This document shows positions 6,782 through 14,518 of a stretch of DNA of 24,392 bases, in pieces. How positions within the stretch are numbered: the first letter of the stretch is position 1; every line of letters starts with the position of its first letter. The DNA comes from UBA1227 sp963629305 (GTDB taxonomy: Bacteria > Bacillota > Clostridia > Oscillospirales > Acutalibacteraceae): the NCBI GenBank assembly GCA_963629305.1, contig CAVGIJ010000017.1, forward strand, positions 1 to 24,392. Reading direction: 5' to 3'. The notes under the pieces were generated by a model that was given only the letters and a program-made list of their open reading frames with translations, was not told where the DNA came from and ran no database searches. A program made the position numbers and the translations under genes.

Positions 6782-9361
6782 ATGGACTTGTATGACCTTA
6801 AAACCTTACATTTGAAAACTCCGATTATAGATAAAAAACCGTATTTTTCATGGAAAATATCCGATGAAAAACAAGCGGTGCGTCAAACGGCATATCAGAT
6901 AGTCGTGAAGGATTCAAAGCGCTGTATATGGGATTCGGGAGTTGTATTTTCCGACATACAAAACTTTGTTGAATATGAAGGGAAACCATTTAAATCATGT
7001 GAAAAATATGATTGGACTGTTACTGTATGGACCAACAAGGAAGACAGTATATCCGGCTCAAGCTTTTTTGAAACTGCGTTTCTTTATGAAAATGATTGGA
7101 AAGCCAAATGGATTGAATATCCGTTGACCCGTGAAAACAAATCAGAATATCCATATGGAAAGACATATTCTCCGATTCGTTTTAATAAAAAATTCGAAAC
7201 CTCTGTCGACAAGAAGATAGAATCTGCAAAGGTTTATGCATCGGCATATGGAGTATATAAGCTTTATTTAAACGGTATAACACCCGACAACAGAGAATTT
7301 GCACCGGAATTTACACCGTATGACAGGATAATGTATTATCAAGTGTATGATGTTTCATCACAGATAAAACAAGGCGAAAATATTTTGTCGATGTATGTCG
7401 GAGACGGATGGTATTTTAGCTCACAGGCAAGACCTGTAACGGACACGCACAACAGTGAACCGTCCGTGATTTTTCAGGTTGAAATTGAATATTCGGATGG
7501 AACAACTGAAACGGTTATATCTGACGGAAGTGAGACTTGTTTTACAGATTATGTTGTCTATTCTGATCTTTATCTCGGAGAAAAGCAAGACCTCACACTC
7601 GGAAAATCTACTGAGCAATCAGTTGTTGTAAGGGACTATGGTTATAACAATTTACGCTGTCAACCTATGGAAATCGTGAGGCCTATTGAACTTATTCCGG
7701 CAAAAGATGTAATAAGGTCTGAACGCGGTGAGCTTATTGTTGATTTTGGACAAGTTATTTCCGGTCGGGCGCGTATAAATATTGATGCTCCGAAAGGAAC
7801 TGAGATAGTATTTGAATACTTTGAAATTCTCGATAAAGACGGAAATTACATAAATACAATGTTTGCGCCTCAAAAAGATACTGTTATTTCCGACGGAGAG
7901 CTTTTTGTTCATGAAGCATTATTTACTTTTCACGGATTTAGGTATATACGTGTTACCGGAAAGTCGGATTTCAAAAAATCTGATTTTACTGCGGTACTTC
8001 TCAGCACGGAAAAAGAAAATGTCGGAGAATTTTCATGCTCAGATGAAAGAATAAACAGACTCTACAAAAATGTTCGCTATTCACAGTTTAACAATATGAT
8101 GTCTGTTCCGACTGATTGTCCGACCAGAGAGAAAGCGGGATATACAGGTGACATACTTGTATATGCGAAAACCGCATTACTTAATGAGGATGTCACTTCA
8201 TTTTTGACAAGTTGGCTTTCATATGTCAGAGCCGATCAAAGTGATGACGGTGTTGTGATGATTGTTTCACCGTTTATGGAACTTTATCGTAATCTTGTTC
8301 TTGATGTGTCAAAAAAATACGGAGCAAACAAAATAACCGGTATTGCCGGATGGAGCGATGCTATTGTTTGGGTTCCGTATGATATGTATAAAATCACCGG
8401 AAACGAAGTGATTCTCAAAGAAAACTATTCGTCAATGAAAAAATGGTGTGACAGTATAATCAATACCGCAAAAACACACAGAGGTGACATGTCATTTTCC
8501 GAGAAAAATGACATGTATATATGGAATACCGGATTTCATTTTGGAGAATGGTTAGTGCCCAGTCGTCCCGATAATACAGGGGAACAGTATGGAATATGCA
8601 AGGAATCAGCATTTTATACCGCTCCGTTCTTTGGCTATATGTCAATTGAAAAAATGTCAGAAGTCGCAGAAATTCTCGGTGTTGTTGACGATGCTGAATA
8701 TTACAAAAGCATTTCAAAAAAGATGAAAAATGCGATAATTGAGGAAATTATCGAAAAGGACAGATTGCCAAAGTATCTTATGGGCGCATATGTGCTGGCT
8801 TTTAAAGCGGGTCTTGTTCCGATGCATCTTGCAGATGAGTACAAGTCAAGACTTGTGAATCTTATTTTAAAGAATGACAAATGCCTTGATACGGGATTTC
8901 TCGCGACACCTTTTTTACTTGATGTACTTTGCGAACTTCACGAGGAAGCACTTGCATGTGAAATATTTATGCAGAATAAACGCCCGTCCTGGCTTTATGA
9001 GGTTGATAACGGTGCAACAACTATATGGGAAGCATGGGATGCGGATGATGCAAGATCAACAGGAAGGTATGTCAGCTTTGATCATTATGCATTTGGATGT
9101 GTTGATGAATGGATTTTCGGTACAGTTTGCGGAATCAAAGCGGATAAGCCGGGGTTTAAACACTTTACAATCAATCCTCTTGTCATTGATAAGCTTGGAA
9201 TCACATCTTTTATGAGAACCTTTGAAAGTGAATACGGCAAAATAAAAGTTGCATATGATAAGGATACTCTCAAAGTTTCTGTTCCTCCAAATACATCTGC
9301 AACAGTTGTATGGAACGGCAAAAAAAATGAAATAGGGAGTGGTGAATATGAGTTCATATAA
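6782..9361 (+). CDS. GH78 alpha-L-rhamnosidase, probably cytoplasmic
   Basis: This 859-residue enzyme is a glycoside hydrolase family 78 alpha-L-rhamnosidase, releasing terminal L-rhamnose by inversion. An N-terminal beta-sandwich region opens with a motif ending in PYFSWK, typical of the family. Further on are DYGYNNL and the strand pattern of the middle sandwich domains, then the (alpha/alpha)6 barrel with DCPTREKAGYTGD at about 445-457 (general acid Glu450) and TTIWEAWD with the probable base Glu750. The start is taken as ATG 6782, 8 nt after AGGTGA; an in-frame GTG at 6770 is part of that ribosome site. It begins just after the preceding stop codon and overlaps the next gene by 14 nt. No signal peptide is seen. 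It supplies rhamnose directly to RhaBAD. Confidence 0.93.
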   Translation: MDLYDLKTLHLKTPIIDKKPYFSWKISDEKQAVRQTAYQIVVKDSKRCIWDSGVVFSDIQNFVEYEGKPFKSCEKYDWTVTVWTNKEDSISGSSFFETAFLYENDWKAKWIEYPLTRENKSEYPYGKTYSPIRFNKKFETSVDKKIESAKVYASAYGVYKLYLNGITPDNREFAPEFTPYDRIMYYQVYDVSSQIKQGENILSMYVGDGWYFSSQARPVTDTHNSEPSVIFQVEIEYSDGTTETVISDGSETCFTDYVVYSDLYLGEKQDLTLGKSTEQSVVVRDYGYNNLRCQPMEIVRPIELIPAKDVIRSERGELIVDFGQVISGRARINIDAPKGTEIVFEYFEILDKDGNYINTMFAPQKDTVISDGELFVHEALFTFHGFRYIRVTGKSDFKKSDFTAVLLSTEKENVGEFSCSDERINRLYKNVRYSQFNNMMSVPTDCPTREKAGYTGDILVYAKTALLNEDVTSFLTSWLSYVRADQSDDGVVMIVSPFMELYRNLVLDVSKKYGANKITGIAGWSDAIVWVPYDMYKITGNEVILKENYSSMKKWCDSIINTAKTHRGDMSFSEKNDMYIWNTGFHFGEWLVPSRPDNTGEQYGICKESAFYTAPFFGYMSIEKMSEVAEILGVVDDAEYYKSISKKMKNAIIEEIIEKDRLPKYLMGAYVLAFKAGLVPMHLADEYKSRLVNLILKNDKCLDTGFLATPFLLDVLCELHEEALACEIFMQNKRPSWLYEVDNGATTIWEAWDADDARSTGRYVSFDHYAFGCVDEWIFGTVCGIKADKPGFKHFTINPLVIDKLGITSFMRTFESEYGKIKVAYDKDTLKVSVPPNTSATVVWNGKKNEIGSGEYEFI

Positions 9362-10415
9362 TTCTTTTAGACCCGGAAAAGTGTGGCTTGATACCGATGG
9401 AAAAAGAATACAGGCACATGGTGGATCTGTTATTTTTATTGACGGTACCTATTATTGGTACGGTGAAAACAAGGAAAAGACAACAGGCGAAAACGATATC
9501 TGGCACTATGGTGTAAGATGCTATTCATCAAAGGATCTCTACAACTGGGAGGACAAAGGAATAATTATTTCGCCCGAACCGGATGATGTGAATTCCTCAC
9601 TTCATCCTACATCTAAGATGGACAGACCGCATATTGTTTATAACAAAACAACAGAAAAATATGTATGTTGGTTGAAAATAATGAACGACAAAACACAGGA
9701 GCAGACGGAAACAGTGCTTGTTGCTGAAAATTTTCTCGGACCGTATACAAAAGTTAAAGAGGGACTTAAACCGCTTGGAATGAACGCGGGTGATTTTGAT
9801 TTGGCTGTTGCCGAGGACGGAAAAGGATATTACTTTTTTGAGCGAGTTCACAGTGAAACCATTTGTGCGGATTTAACATCCGACTATACGGATGTAACGG
9901 GTTACTATTCCACACACTTTCCCGAGAAATATCCGCCTTATGTCAGAGAGGCAACCGCACACTTTATGAGAAAAGGAAAGCATTATCTCATAACCTCAGG
10001 CACGACTGCATACCTTCCGAATCCATCACAGGTTGCTATTGCCGACAGCTGGCACGGACCTTACACTGTGCTTAAAAATCCTCATCGATTTGATAGCTCA
10101 GATACATCTTTTCACTCGCAAATATCAAGTGTATTTAAAGTTGAAGGAAAAAAGGATCTTTATATTGCTATGGCAGACAGATGGCTTCCGCAGCATATGG
10201 AACTTAATTATAATGAGTACAAAAATGTATTTGAAAAAGTTTTCAATCCGGATTTTGACGGTGAGATAAATATGGATTCTTTACCGAAAATGAAACCGGG
10301 TCAGGTAAGCGAAAATACATCAATCGCCGATTATGTATGGCTTCCTTTAAAATTTGAAGGTAAGAATGTGTATATTGATTGGTATGATGAATGGAAAATT
10401 GATGACTTTGAATAA
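9348..10415 (+). CDS. GH43-like five-bladed propeller glycosidase
   Basis: This 355-residue protein shows the repeated blade pattern of family 43 hydrolases: GTYYWYGE, SKDLYNWEDKG, KYVCW, GKGYYFFE and GKHYLIT. It most resembles the exo-beta-1,3-galactanase-like branch (subfamilies near GH43_24/34), in which the usual N-terminal catalytic Asp of RDP is absent; here the equivalent place reads AHGGS. Conserved acids remain at D92 (MDRPHIV), D149/D151 (GDFD) and E201 (VREATAHF), the last a likely general acid. I take ATG 9348 because AGGGAG ends 8 nt before it; in-frame GTGs at 9339 and 9342 are upstream. There is no signal peptide. Substrate is inferred only: a galactoside or arabinoside from rhamnose-decorated plant pectin or arabinogalactan. 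Confidence 0.8.
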   Translation: MSSYNSFRPGKVWLDTDGKRIQAHGGSVIFIDGTYYWYGENKEKTTGENDIWHYGVRCYSSKDLYNWEDKGIIISPEPDDVNSSLHPTSKMDRPHIVYNKTTEKYVCWLKIMNDKTQEQTETVLVAENFLGPYTKVKEGLKPLGMNAGDFDLAVAEDGKGYYFFERVHSETICADLTSDYTDVTGYYSTHFPEKYPPYVREATAHFMRKGKHYLITSGTTAYLPNPSQVAIADSWHGPYTVLKNPHRFDSSDTSFHSQISSVFKVEGKKDLYIAMADRWLPQHMELNYNEYKNVFEKVFNPDFDGEINMDSLPKMKPGQVSENTSIADYVWLPLKFEGKNVYIDWYDEWKIDDFE

Positions 10416-10448
10416 AATTTGATACAGGTATGAATTGTTATCATGCTC

Positions 10449-10477
10449 AAAATACCTTTGTATTTTACTTTTTATTT
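10449..10477 (+). terminator. Weak AT-rich terminator after the GH43-like gene
   Basis: AAAATAC (10449-10455) and GTATTTT (10460-10466) form a 7-bp stem with a 4-nt loop, followed by ACTTTTTATTT. The stem is weak but its place, 34 nt after the stop codon and before the purine promoter, suits a terminator. Confidence 0.4.
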
Positions 10478-10491
10478 GTCACTTTTAATAA

Positions 10492-10520
10492 TTGACTTTG
10501 CGTCGTTCATTTGGCATAAT
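10492..10520 (+). promoter_or_regulatory. Promoter of the purine operon
   Basis: TTGACT (10492-10497), exactly 17 nt, and CATAAT (10515-10520) form a good sigma-A promoter. Transcription would start near 10527, just before the riboswitch. Confidence 0.7.
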
Positions 10521-10542
10521 TATGGTGTCATTTGAATTGATG

Positions 10543-10637
10543 ACTTCTTTGTAACTGACGGATTAGTGGATTACCACATGGGAGCAGGGAAGTGAAAAAG
10601 CAGGAATACCTGTTTTAAAGTGTCGACCGTCTGGGCA
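10543..10637 (+). promoter_or_regulatory. ZTP (pfl) riboswitch upstream of purE
   Basis: The pfl aptamer features are visible. P1 forms from ACTTC (10543-10547) and GAAGT (10589-10593). GTGG-ATTA-CCAC (10566-10577) is P2, followed by the conserved ATGGGAGCA. GACGG (10557-10561) can form the pseudoknot with CCGTC (10627-10631), followed by the hallmark CTGGGCA (10631-10637). The linker carries its own hairpin, CAGG-AATA-CCTG (10601-10612). This class binds ZMP and ZTP, signals of low 10-formyl-tetrahydrofolate. The aptamer's last bases belong also to the terminator stem that follows, so ligand binding should let transcription continue into the purine genes. Confidence 0.92.
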
Positions 10638-10680
10638 ATCCTTCAGTTTTTATACCGAAGGACTGCCCATATTTATTTTT
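10631..10680 (+). terminator. Riboswitch-controlled intrinsic terminator before purE
   Basis: GGGCAATCCTTC (10633-10644) pairs with GAAGGACTGCCC (10657-10668) with one A-C mismatch, followed by a T-rich run to 10680. Its left arm includes the GGGCA of the ZTP aptamer, so aptamer and terminator are mutually exclusive, as in other pfl riboswitches. Confidence 0.9.
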
Positions 10681-10702
10681 ATGAATTTTTTCGGAGGCCG
10701 TC

Positions 10703-11191
10703 ATGAAAAAGGTTGCAGTGATAATGGGAAGCGACTCTGATCTTCCCGTTGTTGAAAAATGTATAAATACACTTAAGGAATACGGAGTACCGACAGAGGT
10801 ACACGTGTATTCCGCACACAGAACGCCTGAGCAAGTAAGGGAGTTTTGCAGCAGTGCCAGAGAAAACGGATTCGGCGTTATAATAGCAGCAGCAGGGAAG
10901 GCTGCGCACTTGGCAGGAGCCTGCGCTGCGCAGACAACACTTCCCATAATAGGAATTCCCGTAAAGAGCTCCACGCTTGACGGACTGGATGCATTGCTCT
11001 CAACAGTTCAAATGCCGAGCGGACTTCCGGTGGCCACTGTTGCAATAGACGGAGCACAAAATGCGGCTCTTCTTGCTGTGCAGATACTCAGTGTTGAGGA
11101 CCGGGAACTTGCCGAAAAACTTAATAACGCAAGAAGTGCAGGTGCAAATAAGGTACTTGCGGCTGACAGGGAAATTGCAAGCAGATATTAA
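10703..11191 (+). CDS. purE: N5-carboxyaminoimidazole ribonucleotide mutase PurE
   Basis: This 162-residue protein carries out the carboxylation step of purine synthesis (N5-CAIR to CAIR in class I enzymes). Family signatures are MGSDSDLP (8-15), SAHRTPEQ (37-44), and TLDGLDALLSTVQMPSG at about 91-107. The loop usually read as AGGAAHLPGM is AGKAAHLAGA here (64-73). No PurK, the usual ATP-dependent partner, lies in this operon; it may be elsewhere or dispensable in a CO2-rich anaerobe. A GGAGG ribosome site ends 5 nt before ATG. It is the first gene after the ZTP riboswitch, and its stop codon lies within a terminator hairpin. Confidence 0.96.
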   Translation: MKKVAVIMGSDSDLPVVEKCINTLKEYGVPTEVHVYSAHRTPEQVREFCSSARENGFGVIIAAAGKAAHLAGACAAQTTLPIIGIPVKSSTLDGLDALLSTVQMPSGLPVATVAIDGAQNAALLAVQILSVEDRELAEKLNNARSAGANKVLAADREIASRY

Positions 11192-11212
11192 ATGATATCT
11201 GCTTGTTTTTTT
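11178..11212 (+). terminator. Perfect 11-bp terminator hairpin between purE and purC
   Basis: CAAGCAGATAT (11178-11188) pairs perfectly with ATATCTGCTTG (11195-11205), loop TAAATG, followed directly by TTTTTTT. The left arm is the end of purE and the loop contains its stop codon. In the middle of a pathway operon this would act as a partial terminator or as a 3'-end stabiliser for a purE-only transcript. I see no convincing promoter between it and purC. Confidence 0.75.
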
Positions 11213-11257
11213 ATTAGATATTCAATTTGCATATCATATCATTTGGAGGAATAAAAC

Positions 11258-11965
11258 ATGGAAAAACTTGAACAACTTTATGAAGGAAAAGCAAAGAAAG
11301 TATTCGCAACATCTGATCCGAACCTTTGCATTGTATCTTACAAAGATGATGCAACAGCATTCAATGGCCTTAAAAAGGGCACTATTACGGGCAAAGGCGT
11401 CATAAATAATAAGATGTCAAATTTCCTTATGCAGATGCTTGAAAAGGAAGGTGTTCCCACTCATTTCGTCGAGCAACTTTCCGACAGAGATACGGTTGTA
11501 AAGAAAGTTTCTATTGTTCCTCTTGAAGTTATTATAAGAAATATTTCCGCAGGCTCATTCGCAAAAAGATACGGTGTAGAAGAGGGAATTGTATTTGATG
11601 AGCCGACTATAGAATTTTCGTATAAAAACGATGACCTCGGAGATCCTCTTCTCAACGCTTATCATGCTATTGCGCTAAAACTCGCAACAAGAGAGGAAAT
11701 TGAGCAGATAAAGTCAATGGCTTTCAAGGTCAATGAAGTTTTAAAGGCATATATGTTAAGCCTCGGTGTTCGCCTTGTTGATTTTAAACTCGAATTCGGT
11801 AAAACTGCCGACGGACAGATTGTACTTGCCGATGAAATTTCTCCTGATACCTGCAGATTTTGGGATAAGGATACAAACGAAAAGCTTGACAAGGACCGTT
11901 TCCGCAGAGATATGGGCGGCGTAGAGGATGCCTACAACGAAATGATGAAGAGACTCGGAATTTGA
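11258..11965 (+). CDS. purC: SAICAR synthetase PurC
   Basis: This 235-residue ATP-dependent ligase joins aspartate to CAIR to make SAICAR. The N-terminal LYEGKAKKVF motif, DDATAFNG, the central VPLEVIIRNISAGS and the C-terminal DEISPDTCRFWD are all diagnostic, and the length is typical of bacterial PurC. The ribosome site GGAGGA stands 7 nt before ATG. It is separated from purE by 66 nt that include a strong hairpin, and from purF by only 13 nt. PurB, which acts next on SAICAR, is not encoded in the window. Confidence 0.97.
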   Translation: MEKLEQLYEGKAKKVFATSDPNLCIVSYKDDATAFNGLKKGTITGKGVINNKMSNFLMQMLEKEGVPTHFVEQLSDRDTVVKKVSIVPLEVIIRNISAGSFAKRYGVEEGIVFDEPTIEFSYKNDDLGDPLLNAYHAIALKLATREEIEQIKSMAFKVNEVLKAYMLSLGVRLVDFKLEFGKTADGQIVLADEISPDTCRFWDKDTNEKLDKDRFRRDMGGVEDAYNEMMKRLGI

Positions 11966-11978
11966 GTCGGAGGGATAA

Positions 11979-13412
11979 ATGGGAAATCTTAGAGAAGAAT
12001 GCGGTGTGTTCGGTGTTTATTCACCGGAAAAATCAGATGTAACCAGTACATCTTATTACGGTCTCTTTGCACTCCAGCACAGAGGTCAGGAATCATGCGG
12101 TATTGCCGTAAATGATGACGGTGTTATCTCTGTTTACAAGGATACCGGTCTTGTAAATGATGTATTTACACCCGAAATAATAAACAATCTCGGTGAGGGA
12201 AATATTGCGGTCGGCCATGTGAGGTACGGTACTACAGGAGCCAACGACAGAAGTAATGCACAGCCAATACTTGTAAATCATATAAAGGGCAAAATGGCGC
12301 TTGCGCATAACGGAAACCTTGTTAATTCCGGAGAGCTTCGCCGTGAACTTGAGCTTGAGGGTTCTATTTTCCATACGACGAGCGATACGGAAGTTATTTC
12401 GTATATAATCACGAAAGAAAGATTAACCGCACCGTCAATAGAAGAAGCTGTTAACCAAGCTGTATACCGAATAAAAGGCGCTTATTCACTGGTAATTATG
12501 TCACCGTCAAAGCTTATTGCCGTTCGTGATGAAAACGGTTTCAGACCGCTTTGCTACGGTAAAACGGATGACGGAAGGTATATCGTCGCATCTGAAAGCT
12601 GTGCCCTTGATGCGGTCGGAGCGAGATTTGAGCGTGACTTAAAACCGGGTGAAATCGTTGTATTCGACAAAAACGGCGTGCGCTCTATTGAGGATCATTG
12701 CGACAAAACGCCGTGTTCAATGTGTGTATTTGAGTACATCTATTTTGCAAGACCCGATTCGGTTATTGACGGTTGCAGCGTTCACAGTGCAAGACAGAGA
12801 GCCGGCGCATTTTTGGCACTTGAACATCCTGTTCAGGCAGATGTTGTAATAGGTGTCCCGGATTCCGGACTTGATGCTGCGCTGGGTTACGCAAAGCAGT
12901 CAGGTATTCCGTATGAAATCGGCTTTATAAAGAACAAATACATCGGCAGAACCTTTATCGCTCCGGGACAAAAGAGCCGTGAGGACAAGGTTAAAATAAA
13001 GCTCAACCCTATAGCCGAGACCGTAAAGGGTAAAAGGGTTGTTATGATAGACGATTCGATTGTGCGCGGTACGACAAGTGCAAGAATTGTAAAGCTTCTT
13101 CGTGAGGCCGGTGCAAAAGAAATTCATATGCGTGTTTCCGCTCCGCCGTTCATAAATCCGTGCTACTACGGAACGGACATTGATTCGCGTGAAAATCTAA
13201 TTGCTTGTAAACATTCAATAGATGAAATTGCCGAGATAATAGGCGTCGATTCACTGGGATATCTGAGCGTTGAGAGTGTTAAACAGATAGCCAAGGGTGT
13301 AGGCGGAACAGGATATTGCACTGCGTGTTTTGACGGAAAATATCCGACATTTGTTCCGGATTCATCGATGAAAAATCGTTTTGAAACTAAAATTTCAGAA
13401 AACAAGGAGTAA
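11979..13412 (+). CDS. purF: Amidophosphoribosyltransferase PurF (iron-sulfur type)
   Basis: This 477-residue glutamine amidotransferase makes phosphoribosylamine from PRPP, the committed step. The N-terminal nucleophile is Cys8, after a short seven-residue propeptide, in EECGVFGV. The PRPP-binding motif VVMIDDSIVRGTT lies at about 364-376. Four cysteines match the 4Fe-4S ligands of the B. subtilis-type enzyme: C249 before VFEYIYFARPDS, C395 in NPCYYG, and C447 and C450 in YCTACFDG. It is therefore probably matured by propeptide cleavage and oxygen sensitive. A GGAGGG ribosome site precedes the ATG, and the gene is followed by purM after 3 nt. Confidence 0.97.
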   Translation: MGNLREECGVFGVYSPEKSDVTSTSYYGLFALQHRGQESCGIAVNDDGVISVYKDTGLVNDVFTPEIINNLGEGNIAVGHVRYGTTGANDRSNAQPILVNHIKGKMALAHNGNLVNSGELRRELELEGSIFHTTSDTEVISYIITKERLTAPSIEEAVNQAVYRIKGAYSLVIMSPSKLIAVRDENGFRPLCYGKTDDGRYIVASESCALDAVGARFERDLKPGEIVVFDKNGVRSIEDHCDKTPCSMCVFEYIYFARPDSVIDGCSVHSARQRAGAFLALEHPVQADVVIGVPDSGLDAALGYAKQSGIPYEIGFIKNKYIGRTFIAPGQKSREDKVKIKLNPIAETVKGKRVVMIDDSIVRGTTSARIVKLLREAGAKEIHMRVSAPPFINPCYYGTDIDSRENLIACKHSIDEIAEIIGVDSLGYLSVESVKQIAKGVGGTGYCTACFDGKYPTFVPDSSMKNRFETKISENKE

Positions 13413-13415
13413 AAA

Positions 13416-14471
13416 ATGGAAAAGTCTTACTCAAAAAGCTACGCAAATGCCGGTGTGGATATCACGGCAGGTTACAAAGCAGTTGAACTTATGAAATCAC
13501 ATGTTGCACGTACAATGACAGGCGGTGCTATGGGTGCAATAGGCGGATTCGGCGGTCTGTTTGAACTTGATATGACCGGTATAACAAGGCCTGTACTTGT
13601 AAGCGGTACAGACGGAGTCGGTACAAAGCTTAAACTTGCATTTCTCATGGACAAGCACGACACGGTGGGAATTGACTGTGTGGCAATGTGCGTAAATGAT
13701 ATCATATGCTGCGGTGCAAAGCCGCTTGTTTTCCTTGATTACATCGCCTGCGGTAAAAACGTTCCCGAAAAAATAGCTGAAATTGTCAAAGGCGTGGCGG
13801 ACGGATGCGTTCAGTCGGGCGCCGCCTTGGTTGGTGGTGAGACAGCCGAAATGCCGGGATTTTATCCGGAGGATGAGTATGATCTTGCGGGATTTTCTTT
13901 CGGTGTGGTTGACAAGGATAAAATACTTGATAACACCAAGATGGAGGAGGGCGATGTAATTTTAGCTCTCCCGTCAAGCGGTGTTCACTCAAACGGATTT
14001 TCTCTTGTAAGAAAAGTCTTTGATATTGAGAATATTTCAAAAGAAGAACTCACTGCCCCGATTGATGAGCTTTTCGGCAAATCAATCGGCGAGACACTGC
14101 TGACACCTACGAAGATATATGTAAAACCTATGCTGGCACTCTTTGAAAAAGTTGATGTAAAAGCAGTGTCTCATATCACCGGCGGCGGCTTTTATGAAAA
14201 TATTCCGCGCTCCATTCCAAGCGGAATGTGCGCGAAAATAAGGAAGGACGACGTCCGTGTCCTTCCGATCTTTGACCTTATACGCTCGCGTGGTAACATT
14301 CCGGAACACGACATGTTCAACACATATAACATGGGTGTCGGAATGACTGTCGTGGTTCCGGCGGCCGCCGCCGGTGAGGCACTGAGCATACTTCGTGAAA
14401 ACGGTGAACCGGATGCGTATGTACTCGGCGAAATAATCAAAGATGACGAAAATAAAATTATTCTTGAATAA
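13416..14471 (+). CDS. purM: Phosphoribosylformylglycinamidine cyclo-ligase PurM
   Basis: This 351-residue enzyme closes FGAM to aminoimidazole ribonucleotide using ATP. The start YANAGVDITAGYKAV, the ATP-site VSGTDGVGTKL, the stretch GCVQSGAALVGGETAEMPG and HITGGGFYENIPR form the classic PurM pattern, and the length is usual. It starts 3 nt after purF with an AAGGAG ribosome site inside the end of purF, which suggests coupled translation. No anomaly is visible. Confidence 0.97.
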   Translation: MEKSYSKSYANAGVDITAGYKAVELMKSHVARTMTGGAMGAIGGFGGLFELDMTGITRPVLVSGTDGVGTKLKLAFLMDKHDTVGIDCVAMCVNDIICCGAKPLVFLDYIACGKNVPEKIAEIVKGVADGCVQSGAALVGGETAEMPGFYPEDEYDLAGFSFGVVDKDKILDNTKMEEGDVILALPSSGVHSNGFSLVRKVFDIENISKEELTAPIDELFGKSIGETLLTPTKIYVKPMLALFEKVDVKAVSHITGGGFYENIPRSIPSGMCAKIRKDDVRVLPIFDLIRSRGNIPEHDMFNTYNMGVGMTVVVPAAAAGEALSILRENGEPDAYVLGEIIKDDENKIILE

Positions 14472-14518
14472 TTGAGTCGGAAAATAAATAGTCCGGTTTA
14501 TTGGTTGGAGATGAATAT

